Positions 44,408 through 54,244 are shown, counted from the stretch's first letter. The stretch: 64,000 nucleotides of DNA from Anaeromicropila populeti (GCF_900112775.1 NZ_FOYZ01000003.1:65494-129493); one strand, 5' to 3'. Program-made: numbers and translations. Notes: generated by a model not told the origin, from the sequence alone.

Positions 44408-46096
44408 TTATCGCAATCGATTAAACACATTAAAAATATCAAGAATGCCATATCCCCATTCACGGTTAGGATAGGTTTGAGTTACACTGCGCCTGGCTCC
44501 TCTTACAAGTAAAATCTTCATTTCAATTGAATTCATATTAGGCATATTCCCTTGCACTACACCCCACTCCAAAAGCATGGCAGCAATTCCCGCTGCATGG
44601 GCAGCGGCTACGCTGGTTCCACTAAATCCTGCAAAACCATTCTCTAATGTTGGTCCGATAATATTAACGCCTGGAGCCGCTATGTGAGGAGTTATGACAC
44701 CTATACTTGAATAACCTCTCCCTGCTTCTAAATAGATACTTTCGTCTTTTGGGTTATAGGCTGTTATGGTAATAGGAACAGGATTATTAGCATAAGCACT
44801 TACTGTAGTATACGGATCGTAACGAAGAAAAAATGTATTTTCCGAAATAAATCCTTGCATTGGCAGCCATATATGAAAACCAATTTTTACATCTCCTCTT
44901 TCATGTACTTTAAACTTCCAAATTCCTGGGGTTGGATTTATAAATCGAAAAAATATTAATTGACTTCCAGTTTGGATTTCAGACAATTGATAATCTACAT
45001 ATATTATAGTTCCTTCAAATAGAAATTTAAATCTTTGGAATGCATCTCTTTTTGGAGTAATTCCAAGGATTATCTCTCCAGACGGTGAAATAATATCAAC
45101 CGTATAAAAATTAGGATGTTCTCCCCATAACTGCATTGTAAAGTTACCTTCATTTTTTCCTACTTGCAGTTCTACGATATCATATCCCGTTTTGTCATTT
45201 ATCATGCCAAAATAATGTCTTTTGGCATTTCCTTCATTACCAGCTGCAATCATACATGCTATTCCCGGGGTTGCTGCAACCAAAGCATTATAGTTATTAA
45301 AGGTTCCACGTCCATCATGAGGGCCTTCCGAGGCACCAAAAGCAACACATATCGCCATAGGCTTCATTAACTGTACAGCAACATTAACTAAGTACTGCAA
45401 TGCAAAAGCAAAATCATTTTCCTGATAAGCAATGGCACCTGGAGGTATACATTGAAACTCTTTCAAATATTTCTTTGCCTCTTTTAGTTTTACAACGACA
45501 AATTCTGCATCCGTTGCAACTCCATAAAAGTTTTCTTTTGGAATTTCATTTCCTCCTGCAATCCCTGCTATCATCGTACCGTGCCCATTCGTATCTCTAG
45601 ATGGAACAATCTCAAAAGGATTTTCACTTTTTAAGGCTCTATTTATCTCCTCTCTCGTATATTCTGTACCATATAGAAATCCCTCTGGAGGATTGCCGCT
45701 TTGTATGGTTTGATCCCATATTGACACTATCCTGGTGGTCCCGTCAGGATACTGAAATATGGGATTTGTATAATCAATCCCTGTATCGTAAATACCTATC
45801 AGAGTTCCATTGCCCCGAAGATTTAGAATGGGAATTCGTCGTAATTTTATAACTCCAGATGCATCCAAACTACTCTCACTCACCAATCCCACAAGAGATG
45901 GAACTACATTATATCCCAGTTCAACTATAGTGTTATTTGTAAAAAATTCCACAGGATATGTAACTAGAGAAATTTGAAAATTAATAGGAATGGCCTCTGC
46001 ATCAGGATACATATCTAATATATTTTGTACCTGTACAGTTTCCACAACTAAATCTGCATAATCTTCACTGACTATCCGATTTACATTTTCTTGCAA
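44408..46096 (-). CDS. Csp-like subtilase 1
   Basis: 562 aa starting at TTG with GAGGTG upstream. Triad: Asp in GIYDTGIDYTNPIF, His in TNGHGTMIAGIAGG, Ser in FSGTSVAAAHAAGIA. The N-terminus (SEDYADLVVETVQVQN) and a beta-sandwich insert resemble the Csp germination proteases, though many clostridia have Csp-like subtilases with other roles. All catalytic residues are kept, unlike CspC-type pseudoproteases. Cytoplasmic by sequence. Confidence 0.87.
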   Translation of the reverse strand: MQENVNRIVSEDYADLVVETVQVQNILDMYPDAEAIPINFQISLVTYPVEFFTNNTIVELGYNVVPSLVGLVSESSLDASGVIKLRRIPILNLRGNGTLIGIYDTGIDYTNPIFQYPDGTTRIVSIWDQTIQSGNPPEGFLYGTEYTREEINRALKSENPFEIVPSRDTNGHGTMIAGIAGGNEIPKENFYGVATDAEFVVVKLKEAKKYLKEFQCIPPGAIAYQENDFAFALQYLVNVAVQLMKPMAICVAFGASEGPHDGRGTFNNYNALVAATPGIACMIAAGNEGNAKRHYFGMINDKTGYDIVELQVGKNEGNFTMQLWGEHPNFYTVDIISPSGEIILGITPKRDAFQRFKFLFEGTIIYVDYQLSEIQTGSQLIFFRFINPTPGIWKFKVHERGDVKIGFHIWLPMQGFISENTFFLRYDPYTTVSAYANNPVPITITAYNPKDESIYLEAGRGYSSIGVITPHIAAPGVNIIGPTLENGFAGFSGTSVAAAHAAGIAAMLLEWGVVQGNMPNMNSIEMKILLVRGARRSVTQTYPNREWGYGILDIFNVFNRLR

Positions 46097-46182
46097 CGTC
46101 CAATCACCTCATTATAATGAATCCGATATTCTCGCACTATATATCTCTATATTGTTATATCTATGTGAAATTTTCAAAAATA

Positions 46183-47994
46183 TTAACCTTTCTTTCCTTT
46201 ACCTTTGATATGCTCAATATCAATTTGAAAAATCCTAGCATTTTTTCCTGCTTTTTTTATGTAGTCCTTGCCTGACTCCATAAATTCATGTGAAAATTTT
46301 TCCAGAAATAAATTGAAAACTTTTGTTTTCCCTTCTTCACTAACCTCACTAACCGTTCCAAATAGGATAACACTCATATACTTAGTGTTAAATTGATCTG
46401 GAATGGTTTCCACATCCGTTACAATGCAAAAGGATACCTTATTATTAAACTGTATATTGTCCAATTTATGACCTTCTACAGCCGAATGAAAATATATTCT
46501 ATTACCTTCATGAACAAAACTTATTGGTACCCCATAAGGAATTCCATCCTCACCTATAGTGGATAACACACCATATGAAGCATGATACAAAATTTCGTCT
46601 ATTTCCTTTTCTGAAAGTACTTTATCCATTCTTCTCATTTCTCTATGCATAATAAACCTCTCCTTATTTTCCTTTGTAATCGTCTTTAAAAACGATTCTG
46701 TTAAACGATATTTTTTACGAAATATATACACTGCAAGGCTGAGTCCAATAAGTGGAAGTATTGTCATAAGCAAACGTAAGCCTAATAATGTTCCTTCCGT
46801 CTGCGTCTCAGCAGTAACGTCAAGCTTAATCACATCCAGCCCTATTCCAGCTAAAAGTACTGATATTGCAGATGAAAGTTTTACCACAAAAGTCTGTAAG
46901 GAGAAGATAACACTCTCATTCCTTTGATTACTTTTCCATTCCCCATAATCTACCGAATCTGCAAGAAAAATCGTAGTTGAAACAGTAGCTAATCCAAAAC
47001 CAATAAAAATGATAAGTGCAGCCAGGCAAAGCAGAATAAGATTGGTTACATTCAGCGTACCTAATAAAAAAAGAAAAATATATCCGCAGATTGCTGTCAC
47101 AATTGCCCCAGTAAAAATTAATTTCATTTCAAATTTTTTACGTATAATTGGAAGACACATCATAGCTAATATCTGAGCTGCTCCTCCTACAGTTCCAAAT
47201 ACACTATACAACTCTTCATTTCCTATGTCAAATTGAAAAAAATACAGTGCAAGCTGTTGGGTTAAATATAAAGAAGCATTAAATAGTACAACTGATACCA
47301 CTACAATAAGAGCCTGATCATTGTTAACAAGTGCCCGGAACATATCCTTAATCGTTGGAGTTTCTCCTTGGAACCGGTTTCTCTCCTTCACATTAGACGC
47401 AGTAATTGTTAGTGCAATTACAAAAATAACTGCTATTATGATTGCAAGATAGCGAAAACCTTCTCTCTTATTATCAGCACCTAATTGTGTTACCAAGGTT
47501 AAAGTTAGTGCTGTAGGTAATGCAAATCCAACTCCGGCACAGCTTCTTGCTATTACCGACATGCTTTCTCGATCTTTTCCGCTGTCAGTGATTGCAGGAA
47601 TCATTGACCAATAAGGGATATCCATCATTGTATACGTTATTCCCCATAGTAAATAGACCACTGCCGCATAAATTAACTTAGGATTACCACTTAAACTAGT
47701 TGGCATTGAAAATAGGAAGTATAATACAACAGCATTCAATATTGATCCAATTAAAATCCACGGACGAAATTTGCCAAACCTAGAATTCGTTTTCTCCACA
47801 ACAATCCCCATGAAAGGATCATTAAAAGCATCAAAGATTCTTGCTCCCATAAACACAATTCCTATGAATGTTGCACTTATTCCCAATACAGTATTAAAAT
47901 AGTAGAACAGAAACCCAGATACGAATGCGTAAACCATATCTTTTCCTATAGCTCCAACTCCATACGCCACCTTTTCTCTTCTTGATAATTTCAT
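46183..47994 (-). CDS. GPH sugar symporter fused to a PNPOx/NimA-like domain
   Basis: 603 aa from the ATG at 47994 (GAGGAAGG upstream). Residues 1-445 are a MelB-type GPH cation symporter with twelve helices and GARIFDAFNDPFMG. Residues of about 449-603 match the 155-aa pyridoxamine-oxidase-like flavin family (GVLSTIGEDGIPYGVPISFVH, HSAVEGHKLDNI). At the junction an in-frame ATG (46650) is preceded by AAGGAGAGG, so the second domain could also be made alone. One base upstream of the frame is a TAA overlapping AAGGAG, suggesting that a normal stop was lost by frameshift. Confidence 0.82.
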   Translation of the reverse strand: MKLSRREKVAYGVGAIGKDMVYAFVSGFLFYYFNTVLGISATFIGIVFMGARIFDAFNDPFMGIVVEKTNSRFGKFRPWILIGSILNAVVLYFLFSMPTSLSGNPKLIYAAVVYLLWGITYTMMDIPYWSMIPAITDSGKDRESMSVIARSCAGVGFALPTALTLTLVTQLGADNKREGFRYLAIIIAVIFVIALTITASNVKERNRFQGETPTIKDMFRALVNNDQALIVVVSVVLFNASLYLTQQLALYFFQFDIGNEELYSVFGTVGGAAQILAMMCLPIIRKKFEMKLIFTGAIVTAICGYIFLFLLGTLNVTNLILLCLAALIIFIGFGLATVSTTIFLADSVDYGEWKSNQRNESVIFSLQTFVVKLSSAISVLLAGIGLDVIKLDVTAETQTEGTLLGLRLLMTILPLIGLSLAVYIFRKKYRLTESFLKTITKENKERFIMHREMRRMDKVLSEKEIDEILYHASYGVLSTIGEDGIPYGVPISFVHEGNRIYFHSAVEGHKLDNIQFNNKVSFCIVTDVETIPDQFNTKYMSVILFGTVSEVSEEGKTKVFNLFLEKFSHEFMESGKDYIKKAGKNARIFQIDIEHIKGKGKKG

Positions 47995-48019
47995 ATTATT
48001 AAACACCTTCCTCTTTACG

Positions 48020-50452
48020 TCAAATAATTGTAAAATCGATTGTCACCTTGTCTAAAGATTCCGAGCATAAGCTAAGACTTGCTTCTCCAACCTTTCCAAT
48101 GGTTTTCACATAGGTTCCAAAGGAACCTCCTTTTAAGCTGATTTTTTTGGGGCCAATTATTTCGATTGGACCAGTTGTAATCAACTCAACCACTTCCTGA
48201 AAATAAGGAAGCTTCTCACCATTCTCATCTACTGCAAGTATTCTAATGGAAGCAACATCATACGTACCCTCTTCAGACAAAGTATTCGTATCTGTTATCA
48301 CTTTAAATGCTGGCTTACTAACTGGCTTCTTAACTATTGATTTGACACTTACTCCGTTTTGAATAGCATCAAAGCGATAGCTTATAGCCTCTCCTCCCCA
48401 GTTGCCGATATACTTGTAGTATAGTTGAAGTCCTTCTTGAAAGCTTAGCTTCTCTTTAAGCATAACTAAAGCCATCTTTATCTTGAGGTGAAGCGGTAAG
48501 TGGTTCTGTCCGTTGTCTCTAATCGCGAAAAGAACTTTCTTAATAGTCTCAGCACTACTATGACAATAGCCTTCCTTCCTCTCAATTAATTCACCTACGA
48601 AATCATCTATTACAATAGGGGGGTGCGGTAAACTGCTATATTTCTTCGTATCTGGATAGAACTCCTTTACAAATTCATCGTTCTTATATAGCTTTATACT
48701 ATCCGAATTAGTAAAAGCCATTACATTAGAAAGGTTGCATGCAGGATGTTCCCCAATATCCATACTAGAACTGATTTCACAGACTGGACTACTACCTAAC
48801 TGACTCCCATAGACGCTTGCTGCCAGCTTATGATTACGAAACATCGTTAATACCCCATGATAACAGATACGATCTCCGCTTCCGAAGTCTTTATGTGTAT
48901 TGTAATCGAACATACACCAGCCAAATCCTCCAGCAATATCATTATATTGATACAAGGAATTCAAAACCGCTGCATGGCGTTTCGCATGATTTAGACGGTG
49001 CTCCTCTGAGTCAAATGGTTTCGTTGGAAACATATGCCCATTAAACTCTGAAACAAGGTACGATGCTCCCATATTTGAGGTTACTGATTTCTTAGGTTCT
49101 AATCCCTCTGTACAACCGTTATGGGAAAAATCATTATAAGTATATACATCCTCCAGAAGATTACTATTCTTAAGGAATCTAACTCCTCCTGTCTGTCTAG
49201 ATGGATCGAGTTCATGGGCAATCCTGTTGGTTTTATTGTAAAATTCGTCATCATCCTGTGATTCATTAATTCGTACTCCCCAAAGAACAATAGAAGGATG
49301 GTTCCTATACTGCAATATCATTTCTCTCGTATTCTGGATAGCAGCTTCCTTCCACTGAGAATCACCAATATGCTGCCACCCTGGAATCTCTGTGAAAACA
49401 AGCAGCCCAAGTTCATCACAACGATTTATGAAATGCTGCGATTGTGGATAATGTGACGTACGTACTGCATTTACTCCAAGTTCCCTCTTTAAAATATCAG
49501 CGTCCGTTTGCTGAGCTCTCCTTGGCATGGCATATCCAACATAGGGATAGGATTGATGTCGATTCAGCCCCAGTAATTTTATCTTTTCTCCATTTAAATA
49601 GAATCCATCCTTACGAAATTCACTTTCTCTAAATCCAAAACGAATCCATTTTCCATCGACACGCTCATTATCAATTTCTAACTCAACATAGAGTATATAC
49701 AGCACTGGACGTTCTATCTCCCATAGTTCCACGTCAGAAACCCGTAGTTCTATCGTCGTTGTTTCACCTTTCAAAGTATAATTTCCCAGTTCATGCATGC
49801 CATCCTTACAGCCCTCTCGCTGCAATAATAGCTTAACCGAACTACCCTCTAAATTATGCTGATTCCATGGTGCCTCCCCCGCCTTATCCAGAGATTGTTT
49901 CACTGTAACTTCAACCTGTAACTTCTTTGTTTCGTTCCTAACCTCCTTTGTCTGAATAAAAACATCATCAATATAAATACTCTCTTTCACTTCCAAGAAG
50001 ACTTCGCGGTAGATACCACCATAAGTCATATAGTCAATTACATGGCCGAACGGTGGAATATTATTTGACTCTCTACTATCAACCTCTACCACCAAGGTAT
50101 TATATTCACCTAGATGCAGGTAAGGCGAAATATCTATTGTAAATGCGGTATATCCTCCTTTATGTTCTCCAATCAGCTTTCCATGCATGTAAATCTTGGC
50201 TATATGAGCGACACCTTCAAAAGTTATGAATACATGTTTGCCTAAGTAGCTCCTCTCTCCATATATCTTTCTACGATAACAGCTTACGAACTGATAGACA
50301 CCTTCATCGAAATAGTGAAAGGGTAATTCTATGTTTGTATGAGGCAGACGAACAGATGACATCCTAGATTCGTCATATTCCTCCTCTTTCATAACCTCAC
50401 AAAAGTTTTCTATATATAACCAGTTGTCATTTAACGGAACTCGTTCAAACAT
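48020..50452 (-). CDS. GH2 beta-galactosidase/beta-glucuronidase-like enzyme
   Basis: 810 aa from the ATG at 50452 (AAGGAG nine bases upstream). A jelly-roll sugar-binding domain (VYQFVSCYRRKIYG, FEGVAHIAKIYMHG, YGGIYREV) precedes an Ig-like domain and a TIM barrel (LGLNRHQSYPYVGYAMPRRAQ, VNAVRTSHYPQSQHF). WGVRINESQ holds the acid/base Glu, and YLVSEFNGH the nucleophile Glu. No signal peptide, so it acts on sugars imported by the GPH transporter encoded downstream. C-terminal beta domains follow. A TetR gene lies upstream on the same strand. Confidence 0.9.
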   Translation of the reverse strand: MFERVPLNDNWLYIENFCEVMKEEEYDESRMSSVRLPHTNIELPFHYFDEGVYQFVSCYRRKIYGERSYLGKHVFITFEGVAHIAKIYMHGKLIGEHKGGYTAFTIDISPYLHLGEYNTLVVEVDSRESNNIPPFGHVIDYMTYGGIYREVFLEVKESIYIDDVFIQTKEVRNETKKLQVEVTVKQSLDKAGEAPWNQHNLEGSSVKLLLQREGCKDGMHELGNYTLKGETTTIELRVSDVELWEIERPVLYILYVELEIDNERVDGKWIRFGFRESEFRKDGFYLNGEKIKLLGLNRHQSYPYVGYAMPRRAQQTDADILKRELGVNAVRTSHYPQSQHFINRCDELGLLVFTEIPGWQHIGDSQWKEAAIQNTREMILQYRNHPSIVLWGVRINESQDDDEFYNKTNRIAHELDPSRQTGGVRFLKNSNLLEDVYTYNDFSHNGCTEGLEPKKSVTSNMGASYLVSEFNGHMFPTKPFDSEEHRLNHAKRHAAVLNSLYQYNDIAGGFGWCMFDYNTHKDFGSGDRICYHGVLTMFRNHKLAASVYGSQLGSSPVCEISSSMDIGEHPACNLSNVMAFTNSDSIKLYKNDEFVKEFYPDTKKYSSLPHPPIVIDDFVGELIERKEGYCHSSAETIKKVLFAIRDNGQNHLPLHLKIKMALVMLKEKLSFQEGLQLYYKYIGNWGGEAISYRFDAIQNGVSVKSIVKKPVSKPAFKVITDTNTLSEEGTYDVASIRILAVDENGEKLPYFQEVVELITTGPIEIIGPKKISLKGGSFGTYVKTIGKVGEASLSLCSESLDKVTIDFTII

Positions 50453-50518
50453 CTTCATCAACTCCTTCTACTTTCTTATCTTGTTGTAATTATAAGACTA
50501 TTTTTTACATAAATAATA

Positions 50519-51091
50519 CTACGTTTCACTACTTTTTACACGAATCCCATCTAAAATGATGCAAATCATTTCCTCCAAAGCATTTGTGTAACTAATATCA
50601 TTTTTAATCAGTACGTTAGTTTTTATAAATGCCTCTATGGTAGAACTAATCATTGTTTGTAAAACAGGTATTTCAATACGACGAATCTTTCCTTCACGTA
50701 TAGCCTGTTCAATTAACTGTATCGTTGGCTCCCAATCCGTTTCAAGCCTGGCTTCAATCTTACGGAACATCTTTGGAAACTTCTCCTCCAGCTGATATAG
50801 CTGACGAAAATCAATTGCCTGATATCGTTTTGGTAATACGATAATAATTTTGCGAATCTTCTCCATAGTATCTAACTTATCATCCTCAAAAATCTCCTTC
50901 TCACTTCTCTTAATTTCAGAGAAGCAAGTATCAATTGCCTCTAAGAATAAACTTTCCTTATCAGAAAACACTGAATATAACGTTTTTTTACTGATACCCA
51001 TTCTTTTGGCTAATTGATCCATCGTAAACTTAAGTCCTTTCTCATTAAATTCTTCTATAGTTGCCTCAATTATTTGCTCTTTTAATTCCAT
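50519..51091 (-). CDS. TetR-family regulator, likely of the GH2 operon
   Basis: 190 aa from the ATG at 51091 (AGGGAAG upstream). The N-terminal FTMDQLAKRMGISKKTLYSVFSDKESLF is the TetR helix-turn-helix. The ligand-binding half is helical and variable. Its promoter contains GAAACT and AGTTTC arms, a candidate operator. It is followed on the same strand by the GH2 and GPH genes, which it probably controls. Confidence 0.88.
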   Translation of the reverse strand: MELKEQIIEATIEEFNEKGLKFTMDQLAKRMGISKKTLYSVFSDKESLFLEAIDTCFSEIKRSEKEIFEDDKLDTMEKIRKIIIVLPKRYQAIDFRQLYQLEEKFPKMFRKIEARLETDWEPTIQLIEQAIREGKIRRIEIPVLQTMISSTIEAFIKTNVLIKNDISYTNALEEMICIILDGIRVKSSET

Positions 51092-51145
51092 ACTATCTTC
51101 CCTTCCAGAAACCAAGAAACTGTTTTTAGTTTTCTAGTTTCCTAT

Positions 51146-51174
51146 ATTATAACAGTTATCATCTGCAATTTCAA
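51146..51174 (-). promoter_or_regulatory. Promoter of the TetR gene
   Basis: On the minus strand TTGAAA (51169-51174), 17 bp, TATAAT (51146-51151). Downstream, GAAACT and AGTTTC form an inverted repeat of six-base arms. Confidence 0.72.
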
Positions 51175-51223
51175 GAAATATTATTTTTTCATCATATGAG
51201 CCAGATTTGCGCGACTTTATCTT

Positions 51224-51281
51224 AAAAAGGCTCCTTACTGATAAGATGTTATATCTGATTCTTACCAGTTTGGAGCCTTTT
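51224..51281 (-). terminator. Terminator overlapping the end of the 132-aa gene
   Basis: AAAAGGCTCC pairs with GGAGCCTTTT through an imperfect CTTAC/ATAAG extension; on the minus strand a T-run follows. The gene's stop at 51249 lies in its loop. Confidence 0.75.
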
Positions 51282-51647
51282 ATTTTCAAAGACAGTATTT
51301 ATCACAGAACCTGGAGCGTATGGGTCGCTGGGACTATCATATAAATAATTTTTTGCTTCTATGACTAAGTTTGTTGCAATGAGCTGGTAATGAATTAACC
51401 GCGCCAAATACCCTTCCAAAGATAAATAGCAATTCATCAGGTTATCATCTGAAACCAATTGAGCTAGCTTTTGAGTCCACAGTTCCAAAGTTGATCCGGA
51501 AACATTCTTTCCTATCATCGCATCATAAAAAGCATTGGATGCCAAATAAAGATTACTTTCTCCCACAATTGATGTGATTAGCGCGTCAATTCTTGAATCA
51601 ATGTTATCTAAGCCATTACCTGCTATATAATCCTTTAGAATATCCAT
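51249..51647 (-). CDS. Helical 132-aa protein of unknown function
   Basis: 132 aa, predominantly helical (IDSRIDALITSIVGESNLYLASNAFYDAMIG, LELWTQKLAQLVSDDNLMNCYLSLEGYLARLIHYQLIA in segments). No signal peptide or membrane helix. Its start overlaps the end of a 46-codon gene upstream. AAAGGAAAAGG precedes the ATG. The two-gene unit with a compact helical second protein looks like a small-peptide/partner pair, but I do not recognise either. Confidence 0.65.
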   Translation of the reverse strand: MDILKDYIAGNGLDNIDSRIDALITSIVGESNLYLASNAFYDAMIGKNVSGSTLELWTQKLAQLVSDDNLMNCYLSLEGYLARLIHYQLIATNLVIEAKNYLYDSPSDPYAPGSVINTVFENKRLQTGKNQI

Positions 51648-51775
51648 ATAACCTTTTCCTTTGTCTCCCGCTTATTTATGTACTTTAGTCCCAAGCCTGC
51701 AATCGTTCCAGCTTTACCAAACGATTTGCAAACTTTGTTGAAAATTCGTGAATATAGATCCATTTCTACTGTCAT
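51635..51775 (-). CDS. 46-aa small protein overlapping the 132-aa gene
   Basis: A short gene with GAGGAA seven bases upstream of the ATG. The product opens MTVEMDLYSRIFNKVCKSFG and continues KAGTIAGLGLKYINKRETKE, ending KVIWIF. It overlaps the start of the next gene by 13 bases, which supports translational coupling. A Gly-rich hydrophobic stretch in the centre and basic flanks suggest membrane association or a bacteriocin-like peptide, unproven. Confidence 0.55.
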   Translation of the reverse strand: MTVEMDLYSRIFNKVCKSFGKAGTIAGLGLKYINKRETKEKVIWIF

Positions 51776-52014
51776 AAGCATTTCCTCACTTTATCATATA
51801 TTTTATTCCTTTTTAAACATATCACAAAAATGAATGCAATCCAAGTACAGATGTATAGGATTTAAAGAAAAGCTGTCGCTGTGGTACTGGAATTTCTTTC
51901 CGCACCATAACGACAGCCCTCTTGTTTCTGCAATTCTCTGTATACAAAGAAGTTTTATTACTTGAAAGAGTTATTATAGAATCACAATTAATTTTTTGAC
52001 CTTTTAACAAATAA

Positions 52015-53751
52015 TTAATAATCATTTAAGTGAATATCACCGCTTACTGAACTCAAAATCAGTTCACTTCCTTGATTACCATTGGTATAAGTACCTGTTT
52101 TCAGATTTCTTTGACACATATTGTTATAATTAATGTAAAGACCACCTGAGGTAGTTCTTGAATTCACGCAATATCCATTTCCATTGTTTTTTAAGTTAAC
52201 ATTAATATTTCCGCTAATGCTGTTAGACTCTAATATAATATCTCCTTGACACTTCACTTTCACATAACCGCTCTTTGAACTGGCATGACATCTTTTCACG
52301 TTGACATCAAGGGTAATATTACCACTTGTACTACCAGCTCTTAAGCCATCTCCAACAATTTGTGACAATTTAATATTCCCGCTTACATTGCTGACATCTG
52401 AATTGTTCATTGTAAATTCACTGATAGAAATATTGCCACTTGTACTTCTTATTTTGCCTTCACTTACTTTTACATTAACGTAATTAAAATCACCACTAAA
52501 GGATCTATTATCAATAATATCTGCAACTATATTCCTGCATTTAATATCACCGCTTGAACTTTTAAGAGAAAGAAACTTTGTTTCTATGTTATCAGCCTCA
52601 ACATCACCACTCTCCGTTCTAGTATTTAATTGAATGCAATTCAAATCATCAAGTTTTATTTCTCCACTGGAACTTCTGATTTGAATATCTGTTGCATAAA
52701 CCTTGTCAATTAAAATATCGCCGCTGGCGGTTGCTGCTATCATTCTATCTGAATTCACATCAACAATCTGAACATTTCCACTTGCCGTCTTAATATGAAT
52801 ATTGCCCATGCCCTCTGGTACTTCTACATTGATATTAATTGAATTTAATATAAGGTTAAATAAAAATACTGATTTTCCAACTCTGCGAATGCCTGCATAA
52901 ACTGTATTACCTTCCTTGTAACTATAAAATTCATACATTTGTTTCTGTCTATCGTTACCATTGTTTTCATAACTTAGATTTATTTTATTATTAGATGATT
53001 TACGTACAGTAACATTAGCACATATGCCATCAATTATAACATTTAATCCTGTATTAGCTTTATTTGAATTGACAGTATCGCTCTTATCGTCTGAATCTAC
53101 TGGTTCGTCATTGCTTTCCTCACTTTCTGACCAATCTATTGTACTATCATCGTACTCAATATCCTCTTTGATTTCTGTTTCTTTTTTGTTCTCTGTCTCT
53201 GTTTGAGTGCTTTCAATAGGTTCCTCAGCATCATCATAGCTTTTTGTTACATTTTCTTTAAAACCTTCTGCATTCCTCTTATTTACAGATTGGCCATCCC
53301 CTTGATTCTTAATATAGCTATCTGCAAAATTATTAATAGAAGAAGTGGCTTGGTCCAGTGTGCTTTTTAATGTATGACCAATTTCGATTACATCAATTTT
53401 ACTAATTGTTTCGCCTGCTGAGTCTAAAGCATTATTAATGACTCCGCCAATCTTTTCACTATCAATATTATTAAAATTAAAATGCCAATCTTTAAATTTC
53501 TTGCTTTTTGAATCGGATTGCTGACTATTCTTATATTTACCTTCTTGGTTATCAGTATTGTATACTCCCTTGATTTCTTCTACCAGGTCATCGATCGTTC
53601 CTAATTCTTCACAAATTTGTTCTTCACTTTTCCCTTTCTCTATCCCAACTTGAAAATGTTCTTCGTAATCCGATAATATTTCTTCCATTACACTATCATC
53701 TGTATCCTTTAAAGCTTCTTTTAATGCATTTAAATATTCAATCTTATTCAT
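52015..53751 (-). CDS. HAAS domain plus DUF4097 beta-helix protein
   Basis: 578 aa from the ATG at 53751 (AGGAGG upstream). Residues 1-65 (MNKIEYLNALKEALK, EEILSDYEEHFQVGIEKGKSEEQICEELG) are a HAAS/DUF1700 domain. A charged, acidic linker follows, then from about residue 255 a DUF4097 beta-helix with repeated SGDI/SGNI turns about every 20 residues. The usual transmembrane helix between HAAS and DUF4097 is not visible, so it may be cytoplasmic. It follows the PadR gene by 11 bases; PadR-HAAS pairs are common regulators of cell-envelope stress genes. Confidence 0.85.
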   Translation of the reverse strand: MNKIEYLNALKEALKDTDDSVMEEILSDYEEHFQVGIEKGKSEEQICEELGTIDDLVEEIKGVYNTDNQEGKYKNSQQSDSKSKKFKDWHFNFNNIDSEKIGGVINNALDSAGETISKIDVIEIGHTLKSTLDQATSSINNFADSYIKNQGDGQSVNKRNAEGFKENVTKSYDDAEEPIESTQTETENKKETEIKEDIEYDDSTIDWSESEESNDEPVDSDDKSDTVNSNKANTGLNVIIDGICANVTVRKSSNNKINLSYENNGNDRQKQMYEFYSYKEGNTVYAGIRRVGKSVFLFNLILNSININVEVPEGMGNIHIKTASGNVQIVDVNSDRMIAATASGDILIDKVYATDIQIRSSSGEIKLDDLNCIQLNTRTESGDVEADNIETKFLSLKSSSGDIKCRNIVADIIDNRSFSGDFNYVNVKVSEGKIRSTSGNISISEFTMNNSDVSNVSGNIKLSQIVGDGLRAGSTSGNITLDVNVKRCHASSKSGYVKVKCQGDIILESNSISGNINVNLKNNGNGYCVNSRTTSGGLYINYNNMCQRNLKTGTYTNGNQGSELILSSVSGDIHLNDY

Positions 53752-53762
53752 TATCCATCCTC

Positions 53763-54068
53763 CTATTCCAAAATGCCTTGTACGACATTTACAAAATCTA
53801 ACCATTCCTTTTTTAAAGTCTCTTGATGTATTCTTCCCTGCTCTGTTAAATGATAGTACTTTCTAGCTGGCCCCTCACCTGACTCCACTAAATAAGTTTC
53901 TACATAAGCTTCATCTTTTAATCGTTTTAAAATAAGATATAAGGTTCCCGTTGAAATTATCATCTGTTGTGATATTGCTTCTGTTAATTCATATCCATAA
54001 CGATCTGCCTCAACTAATTTTGAAAGCACACATAACTCCAGCACTCCTTTTTTAAACTGTGCATTCAT
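53763..54068 (-). CDS. PadR-family regulator
   Basis: 101 aa: GVLELCVLSKLVEADRYGYELTEAIS and TLYLILKRLKDEAYVETYLVE are the PadR winged helix, with GPARKYYHLTEQG as wing. GAAAGGAG precedes the ATG. It is the first gene of the pair with the HAAS-DUF4097 gene and divergent from xpaC. A palindrome in the shared region is a candidate operator. Confidence 0.92.
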   Translation of the reverse strand: MNAQFKKGVLELCVLSKLVEADRYGYELTEAISQQMIISTGTLYLILKRLKDEAYVETYLVESGEGPARKYYHLTEQGRIHQETLKKEWLDFVNVVQGILE

Positions 54069-54171
54069 ATTCTAACTCCTTTCCGCCTGATTATAAGCAA
54101 TTTACTTTGCATCATACTATAAATATAATTCCTAATATACATCTCATAATATATATTATCACTATCTATTA

Positions 54172-54185
54172 TATATTGCAATATA
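54172..54185. promoter_or_regulatory. Palindrome in the PadR/xpaC divergent region
   Basis: TATATTGCAATATA is a perfect 14-bp palindrome midway between the two divergent genes, a candidate PadR site. Confidence 0.45.
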
Positions 54186-54244
54186 GTATTTATTATAATA
54201 TAATTGTTTTATAATTTTTTGAATTGATTTTTTTATATTAGAAA

